This document shows positions 1-5,010 of a stretch of DNA of 5,155 bases, one piece after another. The stretch is from Microcoleaceae cyanobacterium UBA11344 (GTDB lineage Bacteria > Cyanobacteriota > Cyanobacteriia > Cyanobacteriales > Microcoleaceae). A model generated the notes under the pieces. The model was not told where the DNA came from, made no database searches, and saw nothing but the letters and a program-made list of their open reading frames with translations. The stretch lies in contig DMYK01000023.1 of NCBI GenBank assembly GCA_003483675.1, positions 7,020 through 12,174 on the forward strand. The letters are read 5' to 3'. Position numbers and translations under genes: made by a program. Position 1 is the stretch's first letter. Every line of letters begins with the position of its first letter.

Positions 1-480
1 GTCGATTGGCCAGCAATTATCCAAGTATCCAGTCAGAAACCGCTAATCGTCGAAGATTGGAAAGCAGTAATTACAGAAATTAACAGCGACGCGAGCAAGT
101 TTAAGTTTGACATTTTAGGTTCACAAACAGGTTACGATGGTAGCGGAACAAACGACAAATTATTTGTATCAAATTCTGGCCGCGTTGTCATTGAACCGAG
201 CAACTGGTGGCTGCAAAATTCCTCTGAATATTCTAAACAGCAAACACCGAAAGGCTTTGAGATTAAATGGCAGGTAAAACCGATGTTTGTGGACTCATAT
301 ATGCCGCCACAAATAGCAGATTCAACCCGCGAGTATTATACCACATTGGCTCAGAATTTAAGCAATTCCAAACATATTCTTGAAATCGTTCCTGAAGCTA
401 ACGGGAAAGTGCCTATTCAGGCAATTCGAGTGTATCGCCCTCCTTTCTCCAATCTAAAATCTCAAGTTGAGAGTTGGTAA
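1..480 (+). CDS. C-terminal part of an unidentified protein, possibly an SGNH/GDSL-hydrolase-type protein
   Basis: The reading frame is open from the first base to a TAA at 478-480, giving 159 codons without a start, so the gene begins outside the window. The visible part is rich in alternating hydrophobic and polar residues and aromatic residues (motifs NSGRVVIEP, NWWLQ, FEIKWQVKPMFVD, KHILEIVP, AIRVYRPP), which suggests a beta-rich, secreted or cell-surface type fold. The ending KHILEIVP...IQAIRVYRPP recalls, from memory, the C-terminal part of cyanobacterial proteins annotated as SGNH/GDSL hydrolases and the beta-sandwich domains attached to such esterases. No catalytic GDSL block is visible here, so this naming is weak. 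The last seven codons and the stop lie inside a 110-bp repeat that occurs again at 578-687. The gene converges with the mlaE-like gene. That it is a real coding region is fairly sure; its function is not. Confidence 0.6.
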   Translation, partial: VDWPAIIQVSSQKPLIVEDWKAVITEINSDASKFKFDILGSQTGYDGSGTNDKLFVSNSGRVVIEPSNWWLQNSSEYSKQQTPKGFEIKWQVKPMFVDSYMPPQIADSTREYYTTLAQNLSNSKHILEIVPEANGKVPIQAIRVYRPPFSNLKSQVESW

Positions 481-566
481 CCGCAGATATTAGCGGATGA
501 ACACGGATGAACGCCGATGGGATTTTATCTGCGTTTATTTGCGTTCATCTGCGGTTGAAAAAAATC
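457..566. repeat. 110-bp direct repeat, copy 1, with gene tail and long imperfect hairpin
   Basis: This segment is identical over 110 bases to 578-687; the two copies are offset by 121 bases with 11 unique bases (567-577) between them. Copy 1 starts inside the + strand gene and carries its last seven codons and TAA. Beyond the stop it contains an inverted repeat: AACCGCAGAT at 479-488 pairs with ATCTGCGGTT at 547-556, and the arms contain further units of about 10 bases (GCGGATGAAC, ACGGATGAAC on the left; on the other strand GCAGATGAAC, GCAAATAAAC, GCAGATAAAA). This matches a type of short interspersed palindromic repeat that is common between genes in cyanobacteria and some other bacteria. 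A run of seven A follows on the + strand, so it is not a standard terminator for the + strand gene. Confidence 0.9.
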
Positions 567-577
567 AGATTGTGATT

Positions 578-687
578 AAATCTCAAGTTGAGAGTTGGTA
601 ACCGCAGATATTAGCGGATGAACACGGATGAACGCCGATGGGATTTTATCTGCGTTTATTTGCGTTCATCTGCGGTTGAAAAAAATC
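578..687. repeat. 110-bp direct repeat, copy 2, with vestigial gene tail
   Basis: This is a perfect copy of 457-566. It includes a second, non-functional copy of the end of the upstream gene (578-601, codons for KSQVESW and TAA), which shows that the duplicated unit was not just the mobile palindrome but also its flank. The hairpin arms are AACCGCAGAT at 600-609 and ATCTGCGGTT at 668-677. The absence of any mismatch suggests either a recent duplication or homogenisation between the copies. The right end of the repeat (A run, 679-685) also provides the T run of a possible terminator for the minus-strand permease gene. Confidence 0.9.
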
Positions 688-717
688 CTGTTGATTTCAA
701 TCGCCAATGTCATCAAC
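679..717 (-). terminator. Possible rho-independent terminator of the mlaE-like gene
   Basis: On the minus strand, right at the stop codon of the permease gene, GTTGAT (717-712) can pair with ATCAAC (695-690), and after four bases there is a run of seven T (685-679). The stem is only six base pairs, low in G+C, and has a loop of 16 bases, so this is a weak candidate. The much longer hairpin of repeat copy 2 lies directly behind it and may add to transcript end formation. Confidence 0.3.
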
Positions 718-1525
718 TTCTAGTAATACCTAACTCATGAAACATTAACAGCGACAAAAAGAAATCCGCCACAAAAATGAACACCCAAGAAGTCACCACC
801 GCCGCCGTCGCAGCTTGTCCAACCCCCTTTCCTCCCCCCGTCGTCGTCAACCCCCAACCGCAACCAACAATCGCAATTATCAACCCAAAAATAAAACTCT
901 TAATCACCACAGTTACTAAATCCCAAGGCCCCAAAAAAGTCCGCACCGATTCCAAAAATACCGACGGTTCCAAACCATAAAAAACAGCCGCTACAAACAG
1001 CCCACCAACAATCCCCACCGCCACCGAAAAAATCGTTAAAATCGGCAGCATTACACAGCAAGCTATCACCCGCGGCACTACTAAATAATCAACCGGATTT
1101 GTTCTCAACATATACAGGGCATCTATTTGTTCCGTCACCTGCATTTCGCCTATTTCCGCTGCAAAAGCCGAACCCACTTGTCCCGCCACTACGCCCGCTG
1201 TTAAAACAGGTGCTAATTCCCGACAAAATGCCAAAGCAAAAGCACCTCCCACCGCACCTACCGCCCCAAACCGAATCAATTCTCTGGCTGATTGAATGGT
1301 AAAAATCATGCCGGCAAAGAAGGCTATTAGTAGTACAGCGCGCAAAGAATCTAACCCTACTGTTACTAAATGCTCCATGATTTTGCGGCGGTCAATTTTG
1401 CCACTCAGGATTCGCAATAGCACTTGGCCGCCCAGAAACAGGGTGACAGAAAACCGCTGAAACCACCTGTTGTTAAAGGTTTCATCTAAATGCCGATCGC
1501 CCTTTTCTTGGTATTTTTTAACCAA
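713..1525 (-). CDS. mlaE: MlaE/Ycf63-family permease of a lipid-transport ABC system
   Basis: This is the membrane subunit of an Mla/TGD-type ABC transporter, which moves phospholipids or other lipids between membranes together with an ATPase (MlaF) and an MCE-domain substrate-binding protein (MlaD). The 270 residues fit the family. Hydrophobic segments lie at about 26-40, 61-78, 92-123, 147-184, 205-226 and 241-262. The family core is plain: RELAPVLTAGVVAG (102-115), then GSAFAAEIGEM and TEQIDALYMLRTNPVDYLVVPR (118-152), and later GCGWGLTTTGGGKGVG (221-236). Position 116 is Q where I recall a near-invariant R (AGRVG). The start is a TTG at 1525; no ATG or GTG occurs upstream before the in-frame stop at 1618-1616, and the next M is residue 50, inside the conserved part. 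No clear Shine-Dalgarno sequence is seen; TATAAA lies about 10-20 bases upstream and might be a -10 element or just A/T-rich. No mlaF or mlaD is adjacent, which is usual in cyanobacteria. Confidence 0.9.
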   Translation of the reverse strand: MVKKYQEKGDRHLDETFNNRWFQRFSVTLFLGGQVLLRILSGKIDRRKIMEHLVTVGLDSLRAVLLIAFFAGMIFTIQSARELIRFGAVGAVGGAFALAFCRELAPVLTAGVVAGQVGSAFAAEIGEMQVTEQIDALYMLRTNPVDYLVVPRVIACCVMLPILTIFSVAVGIVGGLFVAAVFYGLEPSVFLESVRTFLGPWDLVTVVIKSFIFGLIIAIVGCGWGLTTTGGGKGVGQAATAAVVTSWVFIFVADFFLSLLMFHELGITRS

Positions 1526-1570
1526 TGATTTAGATTTTATATCTAAGATTGCTGCACAATAACTAATGTT

Positions 1571-1603
1571 AGATCCCCGATTTCTTAAAGAAGTCGGAGA
1601 TCT
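1571..1603. repeat. 33-bp intergenic palindrome
   Basis: Arms of 16 bases (1571-1586 and 1588-1603, beginning AGATCCCCGA and ending GGAGATCT) pair around a single central A with two imperfections, one of which is a G-U wobble in RNA. The sequence is typical of a short palindromic repeat seen between genes in filamentous cyanobacteria, recognised here from memory. It sits in the 94-bp gap between the patatin gene and the permease gene. It could form a hairpin in a read-through transcript, but no T run follows on either strand, so I do not call it a terminator. Confidence 0.7.
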
Positions 1604-1619
1604 GGGTATTCCTAACTAA

Positions 1620-2654
1620 TTATTCGGTCAGCAGCAAGTCAATAAACCGATCCAACTTCTGATTAGAATTGCCTGCTTGCTCCTGGCCAATTCTCACCAG
1701 TTCCGATATATTTTCTTCGGAAGCTTCATCAATTGGTATGGGTTTTTCATTACTCAAATCTGGATTAATTCTCAAATATTGATTGGGCTTTTCAATGGAA
1801 TCAAAAATTTGCATTAGTTGATAATCGACAGTTTCTGAAACTCCGGTAATCAGGATATCCATCAAAGGCTGAACCCACTCTAATTGACCCCAGTTTTTCA
1901 CTTCTTCGTAGGGATATTTTTGTTGAGCTGATCCCGTCCCCAGCGATAAGATTACCATATCTTTTGCAGTTGGGCCTCTGTCGGGGCGTTCGTCGGGAAT
2001 CCTGAATTTACTTCTCACTTCTGCATAGGCACAAAGTGCGGGATTGTTGGCGAATACTCCCCCATCAACTAAAACGTAGGATTCGTTTGTCAAAGAGCGG
2101 ATTTTGGGAACTTCAAAGTAGGAGGGAGCAGCCGATGTGGCTCTGGCTACATCTCTGATAAAATAGTCTTCTTCTGGATTTGTTTTAGCATCTATTTGAT
2201 TGAAAAAGTGAGCTTTTCTCCTTTCGATATCGTAACTGGAAATTAAACAAGGTTTCAGCAGTTCGCTGAGTTTGCAATCTCTAAAAGTTGCCCCCAAAAA
2301 TAATTCTAAGCGATCGCTCGGATATTTTTCATCGATCAAACCATCTAGGGAATAGAGTGTTTGCCAAAAGGATTTCTTAAAAACATCGCGGCCACTATCG
2401 ATCGAAAAATTAACAGCGTCTTGGGCCGACCACCGGGGTCTGTGGGGATTTTCGGCATCGGGACACAAATAAATGCAAGTTAAAATCCCTCCCGCACTTG
2501 TGCCGGCGATTAAATCAAAATAGTCCGCTATTCTTGCATCGGGGTTGTCACTTTTCTGTTGCAGCTTTTTTTCAATGCTAACTGCAACTTGCGCGGGGAT
2601 AATTCCTCTAATACCGCCTCCATCTATGGATAGAATTCTGGTATATTTAGCCAT
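1620..2654 (-). CDS. Patatin-like phospholipase/acyl hydrolase
   Basis: This enzyme is predicted to cleave acyl chains from membrane phospholipids or galactolipids with a Ser-Asp dyad. All three patatin blocks are present: the oxyanion-hole glycine loop DGGGIRG (11-17), the nucleophile elbow GTSAG with Ser53, and the DGG motif with Asp197 (DGGVFANNPA). RATSAAPSYFEVP (171-183) is the conserved segment before the catalytic Asp. The C-terminal part (about 230-344), with WVQPLMDILITG and QYLRINPDL, is typical of bacterial stand-alone patatins of about 340 residues. There is no signal peptide or membrane helix, so it is probably cytosolic or peripheral. The ATG at 2654 is supported by GAGG eight bases upstream. 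It follows mtnB by 30 bp, so co-transcription is likely. Automatic annotation may name it a CBASS cGAMP-activated phospholipase because of similarity to CapV, but no CD-NTase gene is near. Catalytic class is sure; substrate and role are not. Confidence 0.93.
   Translation of the reverse strand: MAKYTRILSIDGGGIRGIIPAQVAVSIEKKLQQKSDNPDARIADYFDLIAGTSAGGILTCIYLCPDAENPHRPRWSAQDAVNFSIDSGRDVFKKSFWQTLYSLDGLIDEKYPSDRLELFLGATFRDCKLSELLKPCLISSYDIERRKAHFFNQIDAKTNPEEDYFIRDVARATSAAPSYFEVPKIRSLTNESYVLVDGGVFANNPALCAYAEVRSKFRIPDERPDRGPTAKDMVILSLGTGSAQQKYPYEEVKNWGQLEWVQPLMDILITGVSETVDYQLMQIFDSIEKPNQYLRINPDLSNEKPIPIDEASEENISELVRIGQEQAGNSNQKLDRFIDLLLTE
2310..2317. repeat. HIP1 octamer inside the patatin gene
   Basis: GCGATCGC within the longer palindrome AGCGATCGCT (2309-2318), in the coding region for about residues 113-116 of the patatin. 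It is a host signature with no known specific role at this place. Confidence 0.9.
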
Positions 2655-2684
2655 AACTGTTGCCTCTTCCTAAAGTATAAAATC

Positions 2685-3311
2685 TTAAATCTCAAATAGA
2701 ATCACTTGGCTAGCTGTCACCATGTAGCGAAAAATGTATTCGACAATTTCTATGTAATTGTAGGCGGCTTCGGGGGAGTTTGCCCAGACTGTAACGCCGT
2801 GATCGCGAATTAGCAAAGCGGGTACTGCTGGCCGCGAAACGGCAAAGGCCTGGGAAATCTCATCAGCTATTTTCGGCACTGACAAATAATTTGCAAATAT
2901 GGGCATCGACACCTGCGGGTTTTCTTCCCACACCCCCAAACCTTTTAGCATTTCAATACCGGGCAAAGGTACTGCATTTCCTGCTGTTAAGCGAGAGACT
3001 AATTTTGCTTCGATCGAGTGTACGTGATAGCAAGCTTGCGCCTCTGGAAAACTATTGTAAACAGCTAAATGAATGCTGTTTTCTGCTGAAGGGCGACTCT
3101 CGGAAACAGGCTGTTCGACAATATCGCCGTCTAAGTTCATTCTGATAAAATCTTGATCGGTTAACTGCCCTTTTGGGCGGCCGCTAGCAGTAATCCAAAA
3201 ACTGCCATCGTCTAGGCGGGCCGAAAGATTGCCGGCTGTGCCCACCATCCAACCTCGATCGTAAAAATGTTTAGCTGCGGCAATTAAATCTGCTCTCAAA
3301 TCAACACTCAT
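2685..3311 (-). CDS. mtnB: Methylthioribulose-1-phosphate dehydratase
   Basis: MtnB removes water from 5-methylthioribulose 1-phosphate to give 2,3-diketo-5-methylthiopentyl 1-phosphate in the methionine salvage pathway, in the cytosol. The 208 residues match the class II aldolase/adducin fold at the usual MtnB length. Diagnostic segments are the N-terminal DRGWMVGTAGNLSAR (18-32), ITASGRPKG (40-48), the zinc ligands His96 and His98 in CYHVHS, Glu120 in LPGIEMLKG at the place of the catalytic Glu of the human homologue APIP, and His171 in IRDHGVTVW as third zinc ligand. The EMLKG segment separates it from fuculose or ribulose phosphate aldolases. The ATG at 3311 has TGAGGA upstream with a slightly long spacing (11 bases after GAGG). 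It lies 143 bp behind mtnX, with a palindromic element in between, and 30 bp ahead of the patatin gene, in the same direction. Confidence 0.95.
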   Translation of the reverse strand: MSVDLRADLIAAAKHFYDRGWMVGTAGNLSARLDDGSFWITASGRPKGQLTDQDFIRMNLDGDIVEQPVSESRPSAENSIHLAVYNSFPEAQACYHVHSIEAKLVSRLTAGNAVPLPGIEMLKGLGVWEENPQVSMPIFANYLSVPKIADEISQAFAVSRPAVPALLIRDHGVTVWANSPEAAYNYIEIVEYIFRYMVTASQVILFEI

Positions 3312-3355
3312 TATTCGTAAATCCTCAGTTGTTTATCTACCTTTTACCTGTACAC

Positions 3356-3443
3356 TCCTGGACGCAAATTTTCATTTTTTACACTATCCATAGTAGTAAG
3401 GTGCGCAATGCGCACCCTACAAATAGGGTTTCTGCGTCCAGGA
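3356..3443. repeat. 88-bp nested inverted-repeat element between mtnX and mtnB
   Basis: Perfect 11-base inverted arms, TCCTGGACGCA at 3356-3366 and TGCGTCCAGGA at 3433-3443, enclose a second, independent palindrome at 3396-3420. The whole fills most of the 143-bp gap between the two methionine salvage genes. It looks like a small non-coding repeat (MITE-like or a double palindrome). I see no target-site duplication at its edges and no open frame. In the mtnX transcript it could form a cruciform-like RNA structure. No T run follows, so termination here is not shown. Confidence 0.6.
3396..3420. repeat. 25-bp near-perfect palindrome (GGTGCGCA-A-TGCGCACC core)
   Basis: Eight perfect base pairs on each side of a central A, one mismatch, and then three more pairs (GTA/TAC). 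The core GGTGCGCAATGCGCACC followed by CTAC matches a short G+C-rich palindromic repeat that I recall from many cyanobacterial intergenic regions. It differs in base composition from the A/T-rich sequence around it. It lies inside the longer inverted-arm element at 3356-3443. Confidence 0.75.
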
Positions 3444-3454
3444 CTGGTTGAGTT

Positions 3455-4120
3455 TTAATTCCATTTTTGGGACAAGTTTTCTCGGACATCAAAAAAATTA
3501 TCCCATTTAATATAAGGCTTTTGCTGTGAGTCTAGATACTCGGCCAGCCGATCGCGCGCAAACACCGATGAAGCCTGCAATGCCATGTTAAAATCCGTCA
3601 GGGAATCTCCGATCGCCACCTGTGACTCGGCCTCGTACAGCCCCATCACCCGCACCTTAGACACCAATTCCGTATCCCCTTCAAACTCTGCATTTACTTG
3701 CAAGCGAGGCCCCGTCGCGTCCAGTTCCACAGCATAAATAGCGCTGGCCCGATCGACCAAATCGCCCATTACTGTTTCTACCATCACCCGCAGGCCACCG
3801 GAAACTATCACAAAATCCACCCCTTTAGCATCCAAAAAATCCAGCAATTCTACCAATCCCGATCGCATCAATTTCCCCCTGGAAAATTCGACAATTTCCC
3901 CATAACATTCCGAGGGAATCGACTCCAGTAACTGCCGCACTCCCGATCGCAAACTCAGCCTTCTAGCATACATTTCAGGCATCAGTTGGGATGATAATTC
4001 CGGCGCGAAATGCTTGAGCATTCCCACAAAAGTTTCCTCAACGGTGATCGTGCCGTCAAAGTCGCAGAATACCACCCGTTTCGGGTTGGGGATCGTCGAT
4101 TTTTGCTGAGCCTTGGTCAT
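3455..4120 (-). CDS. mtnX: 2-hydroxy-3-keto-5-methylthiopentenyl-1-phosphate phosphatase (HAD family)
   Basis: MtnX removes the phosphate from 2-hydroxy-3-keto-5-methylthiopentenyl 1-phosphate, giving the acireductone that the dioxygenase MtnD uses, in the methionine salvage pathway. HAD motifs are complete (numbered from the ATG): motif I VVFCDFDGTIT with the nucleophile Asp20 and acid/base Asp22, motif II VSGG with Ser107, motif III Lys155 in ELVSKVRV, and motif IV IGDSLTDFNMA with Asp172 and Asp176. The cap domain lies at about 30-95. The 221 residues fit MtnX, and the neighbour mtnB supports the call over a related phosphoserine phosphatase. I chose the ATG at 4120 rather than the in-frame GTG at 4132: GAG lies seven bases upstream of the ATG, and the predicted transcription start near 4144 would leave the GTG only about 12 bases of leader. 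The gene follows the regulator gene by 128 bp in the same direction. Confidence 0.88.
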   Translation of the reverse strand: MTKAQQKSTIPNPKRVVFCDFDGTITVEETFVGMLKHFAPELSSQLMPEMYARRLSLRSGVRQLLESIPSECYGEIVEFSRGKLMRSGLVELLDFLDAKGVDFVIVSGGLRVMVETVMGDLVDRASAIYAVELDATGPRLQVNAEFEGDTELVSKVRVMGLYEAESQVAIGDSLTDFNMALQASSVFARDRLAEYLDSQQKPYIKWDNFFDVRENLSQKWN

Positions 4121-4150
4121 TGTCGATCTCACAAGAGAGAGAACGTTAAA

Positions 4151-4179
4151 AGTTTACAGAATTGGTGGTAAAATGTCTA
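4151..4179 (-). promoter_or_regulatory. Sigma70-like promoter for mtnX
   Basis: On the minus strand TAGACA (4179-4174, five of six to the -35 consensus TTGACA) is followed by exactly 17 bases and then TAAACT (4156-4151, four of six to TATAAT). Transcription would start near 4144, leaving about 24 bases of leader before the mtnX ATG. This is the best promoter-like match I noticed in the window and suggests that mtnX is not solely dependent on read-through from the regulator gene. Confidence 0.5.
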
Positions 4180-4230
4180 GCGAAAAACGCTGCGATCGGC
4201 AAAAAACTCACAGAAGACCGCAGTTTATTG

Positions 4231-4238
4231 GCGATCGC
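4231..4238. repeat. HIP1 octamer within a 12-bp palindrome
   Basis: GCGATCGC, the highly iterated palindrome of cyanobacteria, here extended to the 12-base palindrome TGGCGATCGCCA (4229-4240) just downstream of the regulator's stop codon. It supports the cyanobacterial assignment. A second full copy lies at 2310-2317 inside the patatin gene. Confidence 0.9.
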
Positions 4239-4248
4239 CAGCTGGCTT

Positions 4249-5010
4249 TTATGCAGATTCTTCGATCGCTTCTTTTGCCTTCTGCTGTTTGCTGGTTGGC
4301 GAAGGTCGATCGGACTTAGCCAGCAAACAGATTAAATTATCCTCCTCAGTATTAATCAAGCCTTTCGATCGCAACTTACCCATCAGCCGCGTCACCGTCA
4401 CCCGCGTCGAGCCGATCGCACTGCCAATTTGAGAGTGAGTCAGAGTCCAAGGTAACCGATAGCCGCGAACCACATTCGGTTTGGCCTCACTTACATAGGG
4501 TTCCCCGAACTCTTCAATCAACAAAGTGAGAAATCCCAGCAAGCGGTCGATCGTCCGGCGTTGTCCCAAAGTGCTTAGCCAGAGCAGTTTCCGCTGATGC
4601 TGGTAGCGAAACGCATCCAAAATTTCTCTGCGGAAGTGAGGCCAATTATCCAAATCGTGCCAGTACATCCACACTACGTGAGTTTGGTCAGCGTGGGCGT
4701 AAGCTTGGAGGGTAAACGGCGACTGGGCCACCAGTTCAAAGGGCTGGCCGGCGCCAACGAAGCCCAAAAAAGCTTCTTCAGTCGCTTCGATCTCTGATTT
4801 TGACGATTTTGCAATGGCGCTGACTTGAGCGCGGCCTACGAGCCGCACAGAACCCTTCTGTACTAAATACAGCAGTCCCGGTCTGGCTGGAATTCGCTCG
4901 TCTTTGCTAAAAGTCCGGCAGCGGTAGTGTTCCTGGGCCCAGTCTATAATTCGCTGCCAGGTGATAAACGGTCGATCAATGGTTTCTGGAGGTGTTGAAG
5001 TTGATTGCAT
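4249..5010 (-). CDS. Crp/Fnr-family transcriptional regulator with NtcA-like recognition helix
   Basis: The protein of 253 residues has the Crp/Fnr layout: a beta-barrel effector domain (about 30-125, with GLLYLVQKGSVRLVG and FLGFVGAGQPFEL), a dimerisation helix (about 126-167) and a C-terminal winged helix-turn-helix (about 185-230). The motif THSQIGSAIGSTRVTVTRLM (191-210) is close to that of NtcA (IGSTRVTVTR), so a related DNA target is plausible. The effector domain is much less conserved: I see neither the Arg-Ser-type phosphate-binding segment of cAMP-binding proteins nor the Arg-containing segment of NtcA that binds 2-oxoglutarate, so the ligand is unknown. There is a charged tail after the winged helix (SDRPSPTSKQQKAKEAIEE). 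The ATG at 5010 has no clear Shine-Dalgarno sequence, which is common in cyanobacteria. The gene precedes mtnX in the same direction by 128 bp. Family is sure; it is not NtcA itself, and its regulon cannot be read here. Confidence 0.88.
   Translation of the reverse strand: MQSTSTPPETIDRPFITWQRIIDWAQEHYRCRTFSKDERIPARPGLLYLVQKGSVRLVGRAQVSAIAKSSKSEIEATEEAFLGFVGAGQPFELVAQSPFTLQAYAHADQTHVVWMYWHDLDNWPHFRREILDAFRYQHQRKLLWLSTLGQRRTIDRLLGFLTLLIEEFGEPYVSEAKPNVVRGYRLPWTLTHSQIGSAIGSTRVTVTRLMGKLRSKGLINTEEDNLICLLAKSDRPSPTSKQQKAKEAIEESA

Noticed and set aside
479..556. Rho-independent terminator for the + strand gene
   Set aside because: The hairpin is strong but is followed by a run of A, not T, on the + strand, so the usual terminator form is absent.
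457..687. CRISPR array or tandem repeat array
   Set aside because: There are only two copies, the unit is 110 bases with an 11-base gap, and it includes the end of a coding region, unlike CRISPR repeats and spacers.
777..980. Open frame on the + strand encoding a proline-rich peptide
   Set aside because: It lies antisense inside the conserved permease gene; its proline and valine runs come from reading the complement of Gly/Ala-rich membrane codons.
1620..2654. CBASS defence system based on the patatin effector
   Set aside because: Only the phospholipase is present; the neighbours are methionine salvage and lipid transport genes, with no nucleotide cyclase, Cap2/Cap3 or HORMA/TRIP13-type gene.
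2891..3145. Open frame on the + strand inside mtnB
   Set aside because: It is antisense to conserved MtnB motifs, including the zinc-binding His residues, and has no recognisable domain.
4113..4319. Open frame on the + strand spanning the gap between mtnX and the regulator
   Set aside because: It overlaps both gene ends in antisense, shows no recognisable domain or clear ribosome binding site, and covers the mtnX promoter.
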